This document shows positions 18,849-30,297 of a DNA stretch of 64,000 bases, in pieces. The translations under genes and the position numbers were made by a program. The DNA is from Panicum virgatum (taxonomy: Eukaryota > Streptophyta > Magnoliopsida > Poales > Poaceae): the NCBI RefSeq assembly GCF_016808335.1, contig NC_053143.1:5613398-5677397 (forward strand), written 5' to 3'. Numbering within the stretch: position 1 is the stretch's first letter; each line of letters begins with the position of its first letter. Under the pieces are notes generated by a model. It saw only the letters and a program-made list of their open reading frames with translations, was not told where the DNA came from and ran no database searches.

Positions 18849-21143
18849 GGGACACATTGTGCCCAGAGCACACATGAGGACTATAACTGCCTTATGGTCC
18901 TCTCTTGCAAAACCTTTAGAAGGCTCGTTGTAGATGTATATGTTTACCGTAAACATTGCAAAATTCGTGGATGCTCTGTGGTGTTGATCTTGCAGCTAAA
19001 CCTTTATGACACGTCAACAATTGGTGATGAAAAGGGGAACACATCATCAACAATAGCTGCAAGAGGATGTTCCCGTGGTCGAGCTTATGACCAAAAACAA
19101 AGCACTGCCGGGAGATAGCCCGGATTATCATCTATTTATTTCCCTTCAATAAAAGCAAGAGCATGTTCTAGGATGTATTTTTCCTTCGGGTATTTTTGGT
19201 CGCTAACCTTTCCAGGGGAGGATCAAGAAGAATGACGGACAAGCAATACCTACGAACATGAGAGCTACACCAACTACAACCCCTCGATATGCCTTGATGA
19301 AGGAACAACTACAGAAGGAAACTTGAACTCCATACACTTGAAGTTTTGCAAACTCCAAGTGTGGGGGAGGTATGTGAGTGTCCCGAAGTAAGTTCTTTCT
19401 CAATCCATATCTTGTCTTTGAATTGATGCTAGTCCTCGCATCTTGCCCTATAAAAAAAGAAAAAAAATGAGAGGAATTGCCATGGTGACAATATTGAGTC
19501 TTCATCAATAAAATACCATGGTAAGTACTCTCAATGTCTTGCTTTTGACATTAAACAAAGCCCTGCCGGGAGGTCGCCCGAGGATCGCCAGAGTAAGTCT
19601 CATGGTGAGATTAATATTTAGTTTGAATAAATTCTAGAACTCCCTGGTTCTTAAAACTAGCAGAGCTATTATTTTGTTTCCACCATCTCGTTGAATACAG
19701 CACCAGGTACAAGCACAAGTGTGGGGGAGATCTCGCAAGTTCATCAATGCCCTACACATTCGAGATCTCCCACAAAGTTATCGCACAACATTGACTGCGC
19801 CAACATGACAAGAGACAAGGCAAGGACACCAGAATCAGCCGGCCACCCGGTGGTTTGGCTGAATCACCACTGCCTTGACCCCCATCTTCATCAACAACGA
19901 TTGTATGTGCATCCTCTACCTCTCAACTCTCTTGATTCATGAGCTTGAATGGTTTTAAAATCCGATTCACTAAAATCAAACTCAAGAATCAGTGTGTTGC
20001 TCCTACTCTACATGTTTCCTATGGTTGGCTTGCATATGTTTTATTCCATGCTTATCACCTTGATGCTTGTGAACAAAAATCCTTAGGAAAACATGCTTAT
20101 CTAAGTAGTTGACGTTTGAGATAAGGTTTGAATGATATGATCTTCGCTCTTTTTTGTTTAAATGCTTGGGAAATTTATTTGAAAATTTGGAAAACCCTTT
20201 GCGAAGCTCCTCTTTGATATGCCAAAGTCCTACCAAAGCCATATGATGATACTTCTTGAAAACCATACACACATATGCTGCATGTCTTTGCATTGAGTTT
20301 TGTCAAATTGTTGTGACCCTTCAGAGAATTCTTTTCATGCTTTCATGATCAAGATTCACGTGCACACCATATACCCCCTTGCTATGCTTCTTTGAGAAGT
20401 TAGCATTGTACCATCCACTCATTCTACAAAATAAATGCTCCACTATATGTGTTGGTCTCTCTCCAGTTTTTGTTAAAAAAAGAGAGGCATGGGCTATCGA
20501 AAAAATATATATGGACACATGAAGGTCCAATATGAAAAAAAAGAAAAAAAATGTGGGCACATGAAGGTCCATGAAAAAAGAAAAAAAAGGAAAAAATATA
20601 TCCATGCTGTCAAGAGAATTTATATAGGGAGAGAGATCATACAAAAGGAGTTTCCATTCCATCCATCACAATCCATGCACGTGCACATCTTGATCTAATT
20701 GTATGATTTGTTTTTCTCTTTGGATCCGGTTTTTGACTTTGCAATATATGTGAGACAAGTATGCCTTATCTTCCATGCCCTACCTTGAGCTCCACATTAG
20801 CCATCACTAGAAGTATGATGAAGAAAAGGCAAGTCAAATGCCTTGGTATGGACATATACACATTGAGCGACCTGAGAAAATCAAATGAGGAGCTAAGCAA
20901 GATTTGTTTTGGAAACTTATTGAAAACCCCCAAGCTACTTGACATGAGGAGTAGAAGTGATTTGATTCGCGACCATTCCATTCCTCAACTAACCGAGATG
21001 GCATGATAGACACTTCAAAGTTCACAAGTGCAAGGTATGGTTTGGAACAAATCTTATGCTCGCTTCATACCTTTGGAAGTCATGTTCCACCTTAGTCCTT
21101 TCTGCTTTACTCGAGGACGAGCAAAGGCTAAGTGTGGGGGAGT
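18849..21143 (+). other. Non-coding interior with three polypurine tracts
   Basis: No protein is recognised. The sequence AAGTGTGGGGGAG appears at 19357-19369, 19717-19729 and 21130-21142; only the last touches the LTR and should be the working polypurine tract. A short motif, ACAAAGCnCTGCCGGGAG, also occurs twice (near 19098 and 19555). A tandem of about 50 bp with CACATGAAGGTCCA lies at 20515-20600, in A-rich sequence. Confidence 0.6.
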
Positions 21144-22565
21144 TGTTGACGGCTCTTAAGTACCAAATTTAGGCCGTCAACTCTTGCATATATAAACACA
21201 TGAAATGCAAACATCAACATAGTGGTAAGGGTTTATTACTGACCATTTCCACGAGTGTTGGTAATTATTTGTATGCAGGTGAAATAAGGGTGAAAACACA
21301 CTTCATGAGCAGGAAAACACACTCCACAGATCAAGGCAAAATGCGCAACTACGTACAAGGATCAAATGGCCCACTAAATAGCCTCACATGAGAAGGAATG
21401 CAGCCCACAAGTAAGGTGACACGTCATTAATCCGTGGCAACACCCTCTCAACGAATCAGACACGTTCACGAGGATCCACGGGCCCACCAGAGCCTCTAAA
21501 CCGCCTTATGAGGGGCCCACACCCCTGGGCATGACATGGGGGCCCACCTAGCAGCCTCCAGACCAAGTTTGGGGCGGTTTGGCCACCTTTTTCGGTCGGG
21601 CGACCAACCAGGTCGCCCGACCTAAGGTCGGTTCGTCTCGGCCTCATCTTCCACGTGGAGATCCCTCATTCGATGCCAAAGGCGGTGCAAGGAGGCACCG
21701 GCTCAATCCTGCAGCCGAGGAGGCCATGGCACCCCACTATAAATAGTAGAGGGGGGCTCCAAATGAAGACATCCACCAAGTGCTCAACTTCAAGCCTCCT
21801 CCTGTGTTTAGAGTTGTGTTTGCTTAGGGAGAGAGTAGAGATACTCAGGAGGGGCGCCGGTCTTTGGCACTCTTCAACATTTTGTACATCTACGAGAGTG
21901 AGGGAGTAGTTCGGGAGAAGTGCCGGGGTGTCGGCACTCTCAGCTTGTAGCTCTACGAATGCTGCTACATTCTTCGGGTTTTAGTAAGTATTCGTGGTTC
22001 CTATCTCTAGTATTTTACTTGGTATAGTAGATGCTAGTAGTGCTTATAGTTGAGTGAGATCAGTTCTCTTACTCGCGGGTTCGTCGCTCTGTATTCATAC
22101 AGAGTGATGTAGTTTGCTACGGGACGTCATACGTAGATAGACTACAGTAGTAATCAGTAGCGTAGGCGTGGTGTCTAGGCTAGGGGTTATCCTTCGTTTG
22201 CCTTATATCCCACGGTTTGTTAGAGGTAGGCCGTAGGTGGTGACAGCCCTATTGGTCCTTCGTAATCCTCCATATTCGGATATAGCGTTGAGCTATTGGC
22301 CGGAGTTGACTGGCAGACCAGTTGTAAGCCGGTGCCCGAAGCGAGTATTGTGCCCGAGAGATCGACCTTTAACTCAGCAATAGCACTATCTTAGAAATCC
22401 TCTCTACTCTTCTACCTATCTTGGTATGTCCTTGGACTGACTAGAATAGAGGAGAGTGCACACACGTTCCCTGTGGATTCGATAACCCTTGGAATACTCT
22501 TAGGTGAAAGCTACAACGGTATCCGTGCGCTTGCGGATTTATCCGTGACGCTAAAATATCCAACA
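21144..22565 (+). repeat. 3' LTR of the non-autonomous element
   Basis: 1422 bp, beginning TGTTGACGGC directly after GTGTGGGGGAGT and ending ATCCAACA. It is co-linear with the 5' LTR over its whole length. Confidence 0.92.
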
Positions 22566-22570
22566 AACAA

Positions 22571-23359
22571 CTCCACTCAACACCCTATTCGACTGAAAGC
22601 TATAACTGAACCCCCCACAAATCTTTAGAAAAAAACTGTTAGCAGCCTACATTCATGTGCTATAGCAGCCAGACAGTAAGGGATGGTCTGAAAGGCCCAA
22701 TCAGAGTGAACAGTAACATCATTGTCAGCTACTGTAGTCCAGATCCTGACCTGAACCCTGAGAAAAATCTCAATATCTAGCGCCATTGGTTACCTGAATC
22801 TGTACGACAAGTATCTGCCCACTGATGGCACCCAGACCCTAGTTAAAAGAATTGCTGTTCTATGACAGGACCAAGAAACCTAGTCCATTTTGTTCCACGT
22901 ATTTCCTTATTCCTCACTAACTAGCCCATTTCACAGTACAAGAATGTCATAGTGGAACCCGTAGATATTAGGATCAACATTTTCCTCAAACACAGAGGAG
23001 AATTGTGTTTCATTGCATTAAACAAGTCACTTCTTATTAACAGCCAAACTGAAAGCTAATGGAACACCACCAAATAGAGTCTACTTAACCTCACTTTCTC
23101 TACTATATTGCAGATTTGGACAAGCATGAACGAAATAGTCCAGGCCTCTATTCATGAATTTACTAATCATGTATACATATGAATCTATCTTCATGAAAGA
23201 GATTGACCTTAATTTAAAAAAAGGTAACACTATCTTCACCAAACTTTTTTCCCTATGTGTATTTCATTTGTTTTTATTTAGTACAAGTTAAATTGACTTT
23301 TTTCCACACCTATACATATATAGAAGTATATATTTATATTAATTTAGGGCTCCATTTCT
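22571..23359. other. Intergenic, nothing firm
   Basis: No clear gene. It could include intron sequence of the gene whose last exon is at 14.8-15.0 kb, since the retrotransposon insertion separates the two. I find no exon I can defend. Confidence 0.4.
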
Positions 23360-23939
23360 CACTACTGGAAAACGGGCCTTAGATACCGATTGAAGAAGGC
23401 CTTAGGTATCGGTTTTCCAACCGGCATCCGCAAACCGAGACCCTTGGCTCGGTTCTAGGACACCGGGTAAACTAACCGGGGCCTTTGCCACCCATAGGTA
23501 CCGGTTGGTATTTCCAATAAACCCGTTCCCTCACTCGCATCCCCTCCCGTTCCCCTCATATCCCTCACCGAATCATTCCAAGAATCAATCACAGAATATT
23601 GAATCGATCCATACAAAATCCATAGATCCCGAATCAATCACAAGATAAATACAATTCATACAATCCCACATGCATCTCTATTTTAAAAAAGTAAGAAAAA
23701 AAAAGAAAAAATCACCCAAGGTCGGCTCCCACATCTGGATCCCCACGCGGTCCACGGCTCCTGCGGTGGGTGTCCGCAGCCTAGGCGTTCCACGGCGGCG
23801 GTGGCGGGCGACGCCCGTTGGCTGCAATCACAAACCAATTAATTTTGCCACGAGAGGAGAGCAAGCAAGTACAGCAGCCATCAGTATATACGCAGCGCAC
23901 CTGGATGGCTTCGGACATGAAACCGGCGACCTAGCCAGT
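23360..23939 (+). mobile_element. CACTA element, left end
   Basis: It starts CACTACTGGAAAACGGGCC at 23360, a textbook CACTA terminus. Subterminal repeats follow: TTAGATACCGATTG, TAGGTATCGGTT and TAGGTACCGGTTGG. The interior turns GC-rich around 23770-23830. The right terminus (TTTTCCAGTAGTG) is not in the window. The element is interrupted by the LTR beginning at 23940; sequence right of 40445 may be its continuation. Confidence 0.7.
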
Positions 23940-25633
23940 TGTGACGGAACCGCCAAATTAAAACTCTAAATTAAGCGTAATGTCCGTCATTTGAACACAT
24001 CGGGCGCATTAGATTAATGGTTTAATTTTACAGCCCTTTCTCAGGCCACGTCCGGATCGAAACATCACCGAAAGTCTCACGCGAAGGTGAGCGCAGATGG
24101 TACAAGCACGATACATATTTGAAAATACAACAATATACACGAGATTCTGCCATAAGTTTTTCAAACCAAGTTTAAATACCTGCATAATCTACAAACTTTA
24201 CATCACCGAATCTAGAGTTCGAACAGATGTAAAAGGCCTACATCTGCCACAAGTGTACAAGGAGAAGTTCCCTAACTAGGCGTCGGGCTCCACAACCTCC
24301 CATCCCACTGCGTCCCGACGGATGAACTTAACGCAGCAGGAACAGAAGTCAACGTCCGGGTGTCCTGAAATAATTGTGGCAACAAACCCTGAGTATACTA
24401 CTATTCAGCAAGGCTTATCCGACCAGGGGTATACATAGCCCCTATCTATACATGCACGGCTTTATAGCCAGCGAGTTGTTTTGCAGAAAAGCATCTATAG
24501 TTGAATCCTTATTTTCAATGTTTTAGCCACATGTTCTATATAGAAAGACTCTCATCTAATGTTGGCATATCAATAACAATCATGTTGGAGCATTACAATA
24601 ATGATTCAAAATAGTTCCATCATTTATCACTAACATTTCTAATTCATTTCTACGAGGCGACAAAGAGATCGAGGCCCTCATATCCGCGAGACACGGCGAA
24701 TCGATTCGATTTAACCTTGCAAGGTAGACCTAACCAACACGGCACGCTTAGGCCCCGTCGGACCACATGCACCAACCATTCCCCTCCCCGCCACAAACTA
24801 CAGGACCGCCCCACCAGCGTGTAGTCAGCTGAGCCCTACGAGAGACCACCAAAAGTAAATACATGCAAGCCAATTCTCCGCGGCCACTCGACTACCCTAA
24901 GGGGTGGGAAGGAGTCCTGTACTTTCGAAGTAGGGCAGTACTAGGCTTACCGGTTTCGACTATCTCCTACTCCCGGTATGCGGTTAGTACAGTTCCATCC
25001 CCGATCAGCACTGCCAACAACGGACGGTCCTTAATCGACACAGACGGGGCTAAGACACCCAGTAACCCTGTCCTACTGCCATGCCTATACATTGTCATCA
25101 TTTCCCCGTCCGGTCTCACATTATCCATTTATCTCAAATCATACTCAAATATTCATGTACTGAAATAGCCATATATCATATATCTCGCGAGTAACTGGAA
25201 ATTACTCGACTTCTAATCATCTTATATCTTGCGAGTGGCAGGAGAGCACTCGTCTTCTACCGGAAACCATTAAGCATAGCACTTCTATCGTCCTATACAT
25301 ACTAGTATAACTCAAGGAGACATATGGATCATGCAACTAGGGTTTCAAACAATTTTCTAAACGTAATGCACAAATAATAGAGACATATAAAGGTGTCATA
25401 ATTTGAAATAATCGGATGTGCACCGGGGCTTGCCTTCGGGCTGTTGCTCAGAGCTAGGGTCAGGCGGGCCTTGGGCCGGGTTCTCATGCCTCTCCTCCTG
25501 GGCTTGCTACGGCTGCTCCTGCGGTGCCGCAATCATCTCAAACATGACGTCCTCAACGGCGGATGCTACACAAATGCATATGAAATAATTGAGTGCAGCT
25601 CAATGATGCAACTACTATACTTCAAACTGAAAT

Positions 25634-25719
25634 GCCCTGCGGACTATCCGCACCCAAGTGGCGGACCGTCAGCGGTTCAACTCTGCAGACCCACCAGAAC
25701 CACCAACGTCTTTGGAGAA
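25634..25719. repeat. Minisatellite, left part (GCGGACCGTCCGC unit)
   Basis: This is one partial unit of the array continued at 39239. It reads GCGGACTATCCGC..GCGGACCGTCAGCGGTTCAACTC..CCACCAGAACCACCAACGTC. The nested element inserted inside this unit. Confidence 0.75.
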
Positions 25720-26934
25720 TGTTATCGCCATAAATTAACAGGGTTAATTTATGGGCCGAAAGCAAGATGGAATTAAAGCAGAAGATTAAGAAGACTTGTA
25801 AATCGGCTCCTGCGTGAGCATTTGGGCCACATAGGCCATGTATCTTAGATTTAGTTCAAGATTAGAGATAGAGTCCAATCGGGACAAGATTAGCTTAGAT
25901 TGTTTCCCAAGTCTCCGGACTATAAATATGTACCCTATGTTATTCATGAAGAGAGAGCGTCATCACGTCTCGCAAACAACAACTCTCGGTGCATCGCCAC
26001 CCCTAATCCTAGGGTTTCATCCAAGTAAACGCCATGTTGCCCTGATCGCTTCTTGCGATTAGGGCAGCATTGTTCTTGCTTTTACCTTGGTATTACTCGT
26101 ACTGAAGGATTTTTGATGGCGAGTAATGCTAGTTATCCTGATGTTTGTAGCATGACTTTTAGTAGATCTGTTGTGCTTCGTTGCTTATCATCTACGAATA
26201 TCATGTTGTCTCTGTGCAGTCACGTTTCAATCTCATACTAGTTCTTGTCGCATAGAATTAGTCGCACAGAGGCAACACTCTGCTTCTTTTATGTCTAGTA
26301 GATCTAATCTGTTATGGTTTGCTCTTATCTTTAAGAGTTGGCGTAATATCTGCTAGGTTAGGCCTTGCAAACAGGTTGGATGATCCGGTGGCGTACTAGA
26401 TGCTTTATCTTAGCCTTAATAGGGATTGTTCCGGGAATCGGCTCTTGCTAGTTCTTAGGCCTCTGTTTTGGGTTTTGGTTTAGTTATCTATTACGTTCAT
26501 TAGGCCCAGTCACGTGTAGGATGTTCCGATCTAGCAGTGAAGCTTTTACCATCGTGGATTGGATTGACTAGATTTAATTGAAGCAGCTTTACAGTTATTT
26601 ACTTATTTTATTATATCCGGATACAATCAGATCCAATCTGACACCGGGACTCGATCGGCTCTTTTAAGCCGATGCAAGAGTCGTCCCGGGGAGCCGACCA
26701 CGGCTCGGACTTATGTCTACACGTGTCTTTGTACGCAGGAAACTGTTTGGAGCACGTTCGCACCCTCCTGATCGGATATAGGTCAGGTGGCACGCCCGGT
26801 TTTCAACGGAACCTCCGTGCGCGTGACGGAATTGCGGGCCGTCGACGAGGGAGCAGTGTCTGCCAGCGCCCCGGCGACCTCCCGGCTCTTCGTGTTGCCT
26901 GTCTCTGCTCGCCGGTGGGTTTCGACCGACAACA
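25720..26934 (+). repeat. 5' LTR of Tat-like element
   Basis: 1215 bp, starting TGTTATCGCCATAAATTAAC and ending GACCGACAACA. The LTR is entirely co-linear with 38019-39233. Confidence 0.95.
25921..25928 (+). promoter_or_regulatory. TATA box of the Tat-like 5' LTR
   Basis: CCGGACTATAAATATG lies about 200 bp into the LTR, with the same sequence at 38220-38227 in the 3' LTR. It is a good match to a plant TATA box and probably marks the U3/R boundary region. Confidence 0.7.
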
Positions 26935-26939
26935 CATTC

Positions 26940-26957
26940 TGGCACGCCTGGTGGGAC
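26940..26957 (+). other. Primer-binding site of the Tat-like element
   Basis: TGGCACGCCTGGTGGGAC begins 5 nt after the LTR. TGG plus complementarity to a tRNA 3' end is expected at this position. I do not assign the tRNA with confidence. Confidence 0.7.
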
Positions 26958-26971
26958 ACTTCTCGGCAACA

Positions 26972-29900
26972 ATGTCTGGAGCTCAAGATCAAGAACCCGC
27001 TCCCAAGCCCGTCACGTATGAAGAGCTCTCTCCTGAACACAAGAAGAAGTATGATGAGATCAAAGCTCTGCTGGAAGCCGATCTCATCGGCTCTTTTGAG
27101 AGGACCCGCAACCATGGCATCAGGTGGATGGGGTTCTCGCCAGAAGGCGCTCTCGACAACGTAGACCTGTCTACGCCATCAGAAGAGCGCACCAGAGCCC
27201 TGCGTCAGGAGATGAACTACATGGTGGCCCATTCGCTGCATCGGCACTCTCAGAGCCTGATGAACGAGCTCGAGCGCATGGCGCACCGCGTCATCCAGGA
27301 GATAATCAAGAACCAATACTCTCCATCGGGACCAACCCTGGGGAGTCACACAGAGGAAGCTGCGCAGCATTCTAGGCCGCAATTGCCGTTCTCATTTGCG
27401 GCCCCAAGACCACAAAATTCGCCGATCTACGTCGTCCACAAGATCGGCGGTGATCCTGGAGAAGGCCAATTCCTCACCGAGCCACCCAAGGAGATCCCGC
27501 ACGGCTACACCTGCGCCTACATCCCTGACAGCATCAATCCAACACGCTCGGTGCAGATGGCAAACCCAGGAGCTTCTGGAGCTGACGCGGAGAAACAAGC
27601 GTGGCTGGCAAAGTACGCTACTGGGCCGAGTGCTGAGCCATCGGCCCCAGGAGTTCTTAGTGTGGAGCAGGTCAGTGCAATACTGAGAGACCAGTTTGGC
27701 ATCCTGCCCAAGAGGAAAGCGATCGGCTATTCCAAGCCGTATCCAAGTGATTACGACTTGATTCCGTTGCCTCCCAAGTATCGGCTTCCTGAGTTCACCA
27801 AATTCAACGGGTCAGAAGGAGCCAGCTCCATAGAGCATGTGAGCCGATACTTAACGCAGCTTGGGATGATCTCAGTGTCAGATCCTCTGAGGGTCCGGTT
27901 CTTTGGCCAATCTCTTACAGGCCCAGCTTTTGGATGGTACGCGTCATTGGCTCCGGATTAGATTCAAACTTGGAGGCAGCTGGAAGATCAGTTCCACACC
28001 CAGTACCACTCAGAGGCTGTTGAAGCTGGAATTGCCGACCTCGCCCAGGTCAGGCAAAAGCGAGGAGAGACTGTGTCGGAGTACATACAGCGCTTCAGAG
28101 AAGTCATGAACCGATGCTACTCATTGCGCATCACAGAGAAGGAGGCAGTCGATTTGGCTGTTCTGGGACTCGCTAAGCCGATCAAGGATCTGGTTTTTCA
28201 GTTGGAGTTCATGTCTCTAGCGCACCTAGTGCAGAAGCTTACGGCATATGAGCATTATCATCCTGAGCTGTACCAAGATAAGTTCAAGCGCCATGTAAAC
28301 ATGGCCCAGGCGGATGAATCTGACGATTCTGGCGAGGAGCAAGAAGTGGCCGTAGCGGAGTGGACTCGGGGGGCAAACCCTGTTCCGTGCAAGTGGATCA
28401 AATAGCAGGGGCTTGTGAAGGGCTTCGACTTCGACGTGACCAAAGCAGAGCAGATATTTGACCTGCTCCTCAAAGAAAAATAGCTGAAGCTCCCAGAGAA
28501 TCACAAGCTACCGACAGCATAAGAGCTGCAGGGGAGGCTGTACTGCAAATGACACCACTTGTTCACTCATGCCATGGGAGAATGCAAGGAGCTACGTTGT
28601 CAGATCCAATCGGCTATCGAGCAAGGCCGATTAATCCTGGCTCAACACACAATGAAGGTTGACACAAAGCCCTTCCCACAAGCTAATGTTGTGGAGCTGT
28701 CAGACTTCGGATCCGAGGGCCAGGATCTGGCATTCCAGATCAACATGGTGGGACCCATGCGCCGCCATGGCAAGTAGAGGAGAGAGGCCGCTTCTGGCAA
28801 ACGGCCGCAGGATGAACACAAGCTGGAACAGCAACATGTGACTGAAGAGCAAGTGCGTCACATCCGCAACCAGCTTCCAGCTTCTAATCGGCTTCTGGAA
28901 AAGTACCAGTACCAGTACAAGTTGTGCCGCCGATACGAATCGGAAGAGGATGAGTATGAGCACCGCACAGGAAGGACACTGGGGAGACGCCAGGCTATAC
29001 GCGACCACTGGCATTGCCCGTTCTTCAAGTATTGCTGGAATTCCAGCATGAGCCGATTGCCTACTATAGATGATTGCTTGGAGTGCAGGCCTCGAGGACG
29101 CCAACAGGACGAGACATCGGTGTTCCGGCGCTTAGGGCCCAGAACACGTCAAGATGACCATGTGAGGCGCCCATCCAGGGGTGATTCCGAGCCAGAAGAA
29201 GAAGATAGGTACCATCGCCCATGGTGGTGTCCTGACGGGCTTAATCGCTCGCAGAAGCGCAGAGTGCAGCGCTTGCGCAATCTGGAAGAGGCAGAAGCAA
29301 AGTACCTCGACGTGCTGAGGAAGGCGCGTCCGGATCTCGCGGAACAAGTCAGGCGACCGCGAAGGGAGGAGAGGCGCCCTCCAAGGAAAGAGTGGCGCCC
29401 CAAGCAGACAAAAGCCGATGAGAAGCCATCGGCTGACGTAAACATGGTGTTCGTGCTCCCATCGGAGTTTTGGGCACCCCAACCGGAAGAATTGGCCATC
29501 ACGCAGCTGGATCTCGGCCCATGGCCAATCTTCTTCGAGAAGCCCAAGGAGAAAAGCTACAAGCACCTGAAGGGATTGTATCTCAAGGGCTTCATCAATG
29601 GCAAGACTGTAAACAGGATGTTGGTCGACACTGGCGCCGCAGTCAACCTGATGCCATACTCTGTGCTGTGCCGATTGGGTCGTTCTTCTGCTGACCTGAT
29701 CAAGACCAATGTGATGCTCAATGACTTCAACGGACAACCATCAGAGGCAATGGGGGTTCTTAATGTGGAGCTGACAGTGGGCCGCAAGACGATCCCGACT
29801 TCGTTCTTCATCGTCAACAGCAAGAGTACATACACGGTATTGCTTGGGAGGGATTGGATCCACGCCAACTGTTGTATCCCTTCCACAATGCATCAGTATC

Positions 29901-30094
29901 TCGTCCAATGGGATGGCGATGAAGTGGAGGTAGTCCGTGCAGATGACTCTAGCGAGGTCTCGCTCGCAGACATGAATGCCTGGGATGCGGATGGGCAAGA
30001 GCCGATCTCGGGGATCGCCCTGGAAGATTGTGATCGGATCGAAGCGACAAAAAATGGACTAAGGCTGGTCTTTTCCACTGGCCTCACAGAGTAG
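26972..30094 (+). pseudogene. gag-protease of the Tat-like element, six in-frame stops
   Basis: One uninterrupted frame of about 1040 codons starts at MSGAQDQ, 38 nt after the LTR. Retrotransposon gag sequence (RVRFFGQSLTGPAFGWYASL) lies near residues 310-330, and a second gag block (RQKRGETVSEYIQRF) near 360. An Arg/Glu-rich region follows, then an aspartic protease (MLVDTGAAVNLMPYSVLCRLG) with catalytic Asp at 29627-29629. Stops fall at 27959 TAG, 28403 TAG, 28481 TAG, 28520 TAA, 28550 TGA and 28775 TAG, with no frameshift between them. All could arise by C-to-T or G-to-A changes. Gag would package the RNA and the protease would cut the polyprotein; this copy cannot produce full-length product without readthrough. 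Confidence 0.88.
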
Positions 30095-30297
30095 ACGCAT
30101 CTTGGCATGCTGCGGGATGTAGTAGAAATAGAGAGGCCGGTCCCAGCGACCGGCCCCAAAAAATAGAAAAATCCTGTTTGTGGTCGGAATTGTTACTTCA
30201 TGAACATACGATGGCCTGCTCTGGCAGTTGGCCACTCATCGATTGTTTGGTTTCGAATGATAACGGAAGTATAGAAGCGGCCAGCCCGTGCGGTTGA

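Larger units (their letters stand above)
15447..22565 (+). mobile_element. Complete non-autonomous Ty3-type LTR retrotransposon (Athila/Tat-like), TSD AACAA
   Basis: Two near-identical LTRs enclose a 4.26-kb interior, and AACAA flanks both sides (15442-15446 and 22566-22570). The LTRs start TGTTGACGGC and end CCAACA. A primer-binding site for tRNA-Asp follows the 5' LTR and a purine tract precedes the 3' LTR. The interior encodes a gag-like protein and a protease-like remnant only. There is no reverse transcriptase, RNase H or integrase, so it depends on a partner element. LTR divergence is a few percent by eye, meaning insertion is fairly recent on the plant time scale. Confidence 0.92.
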
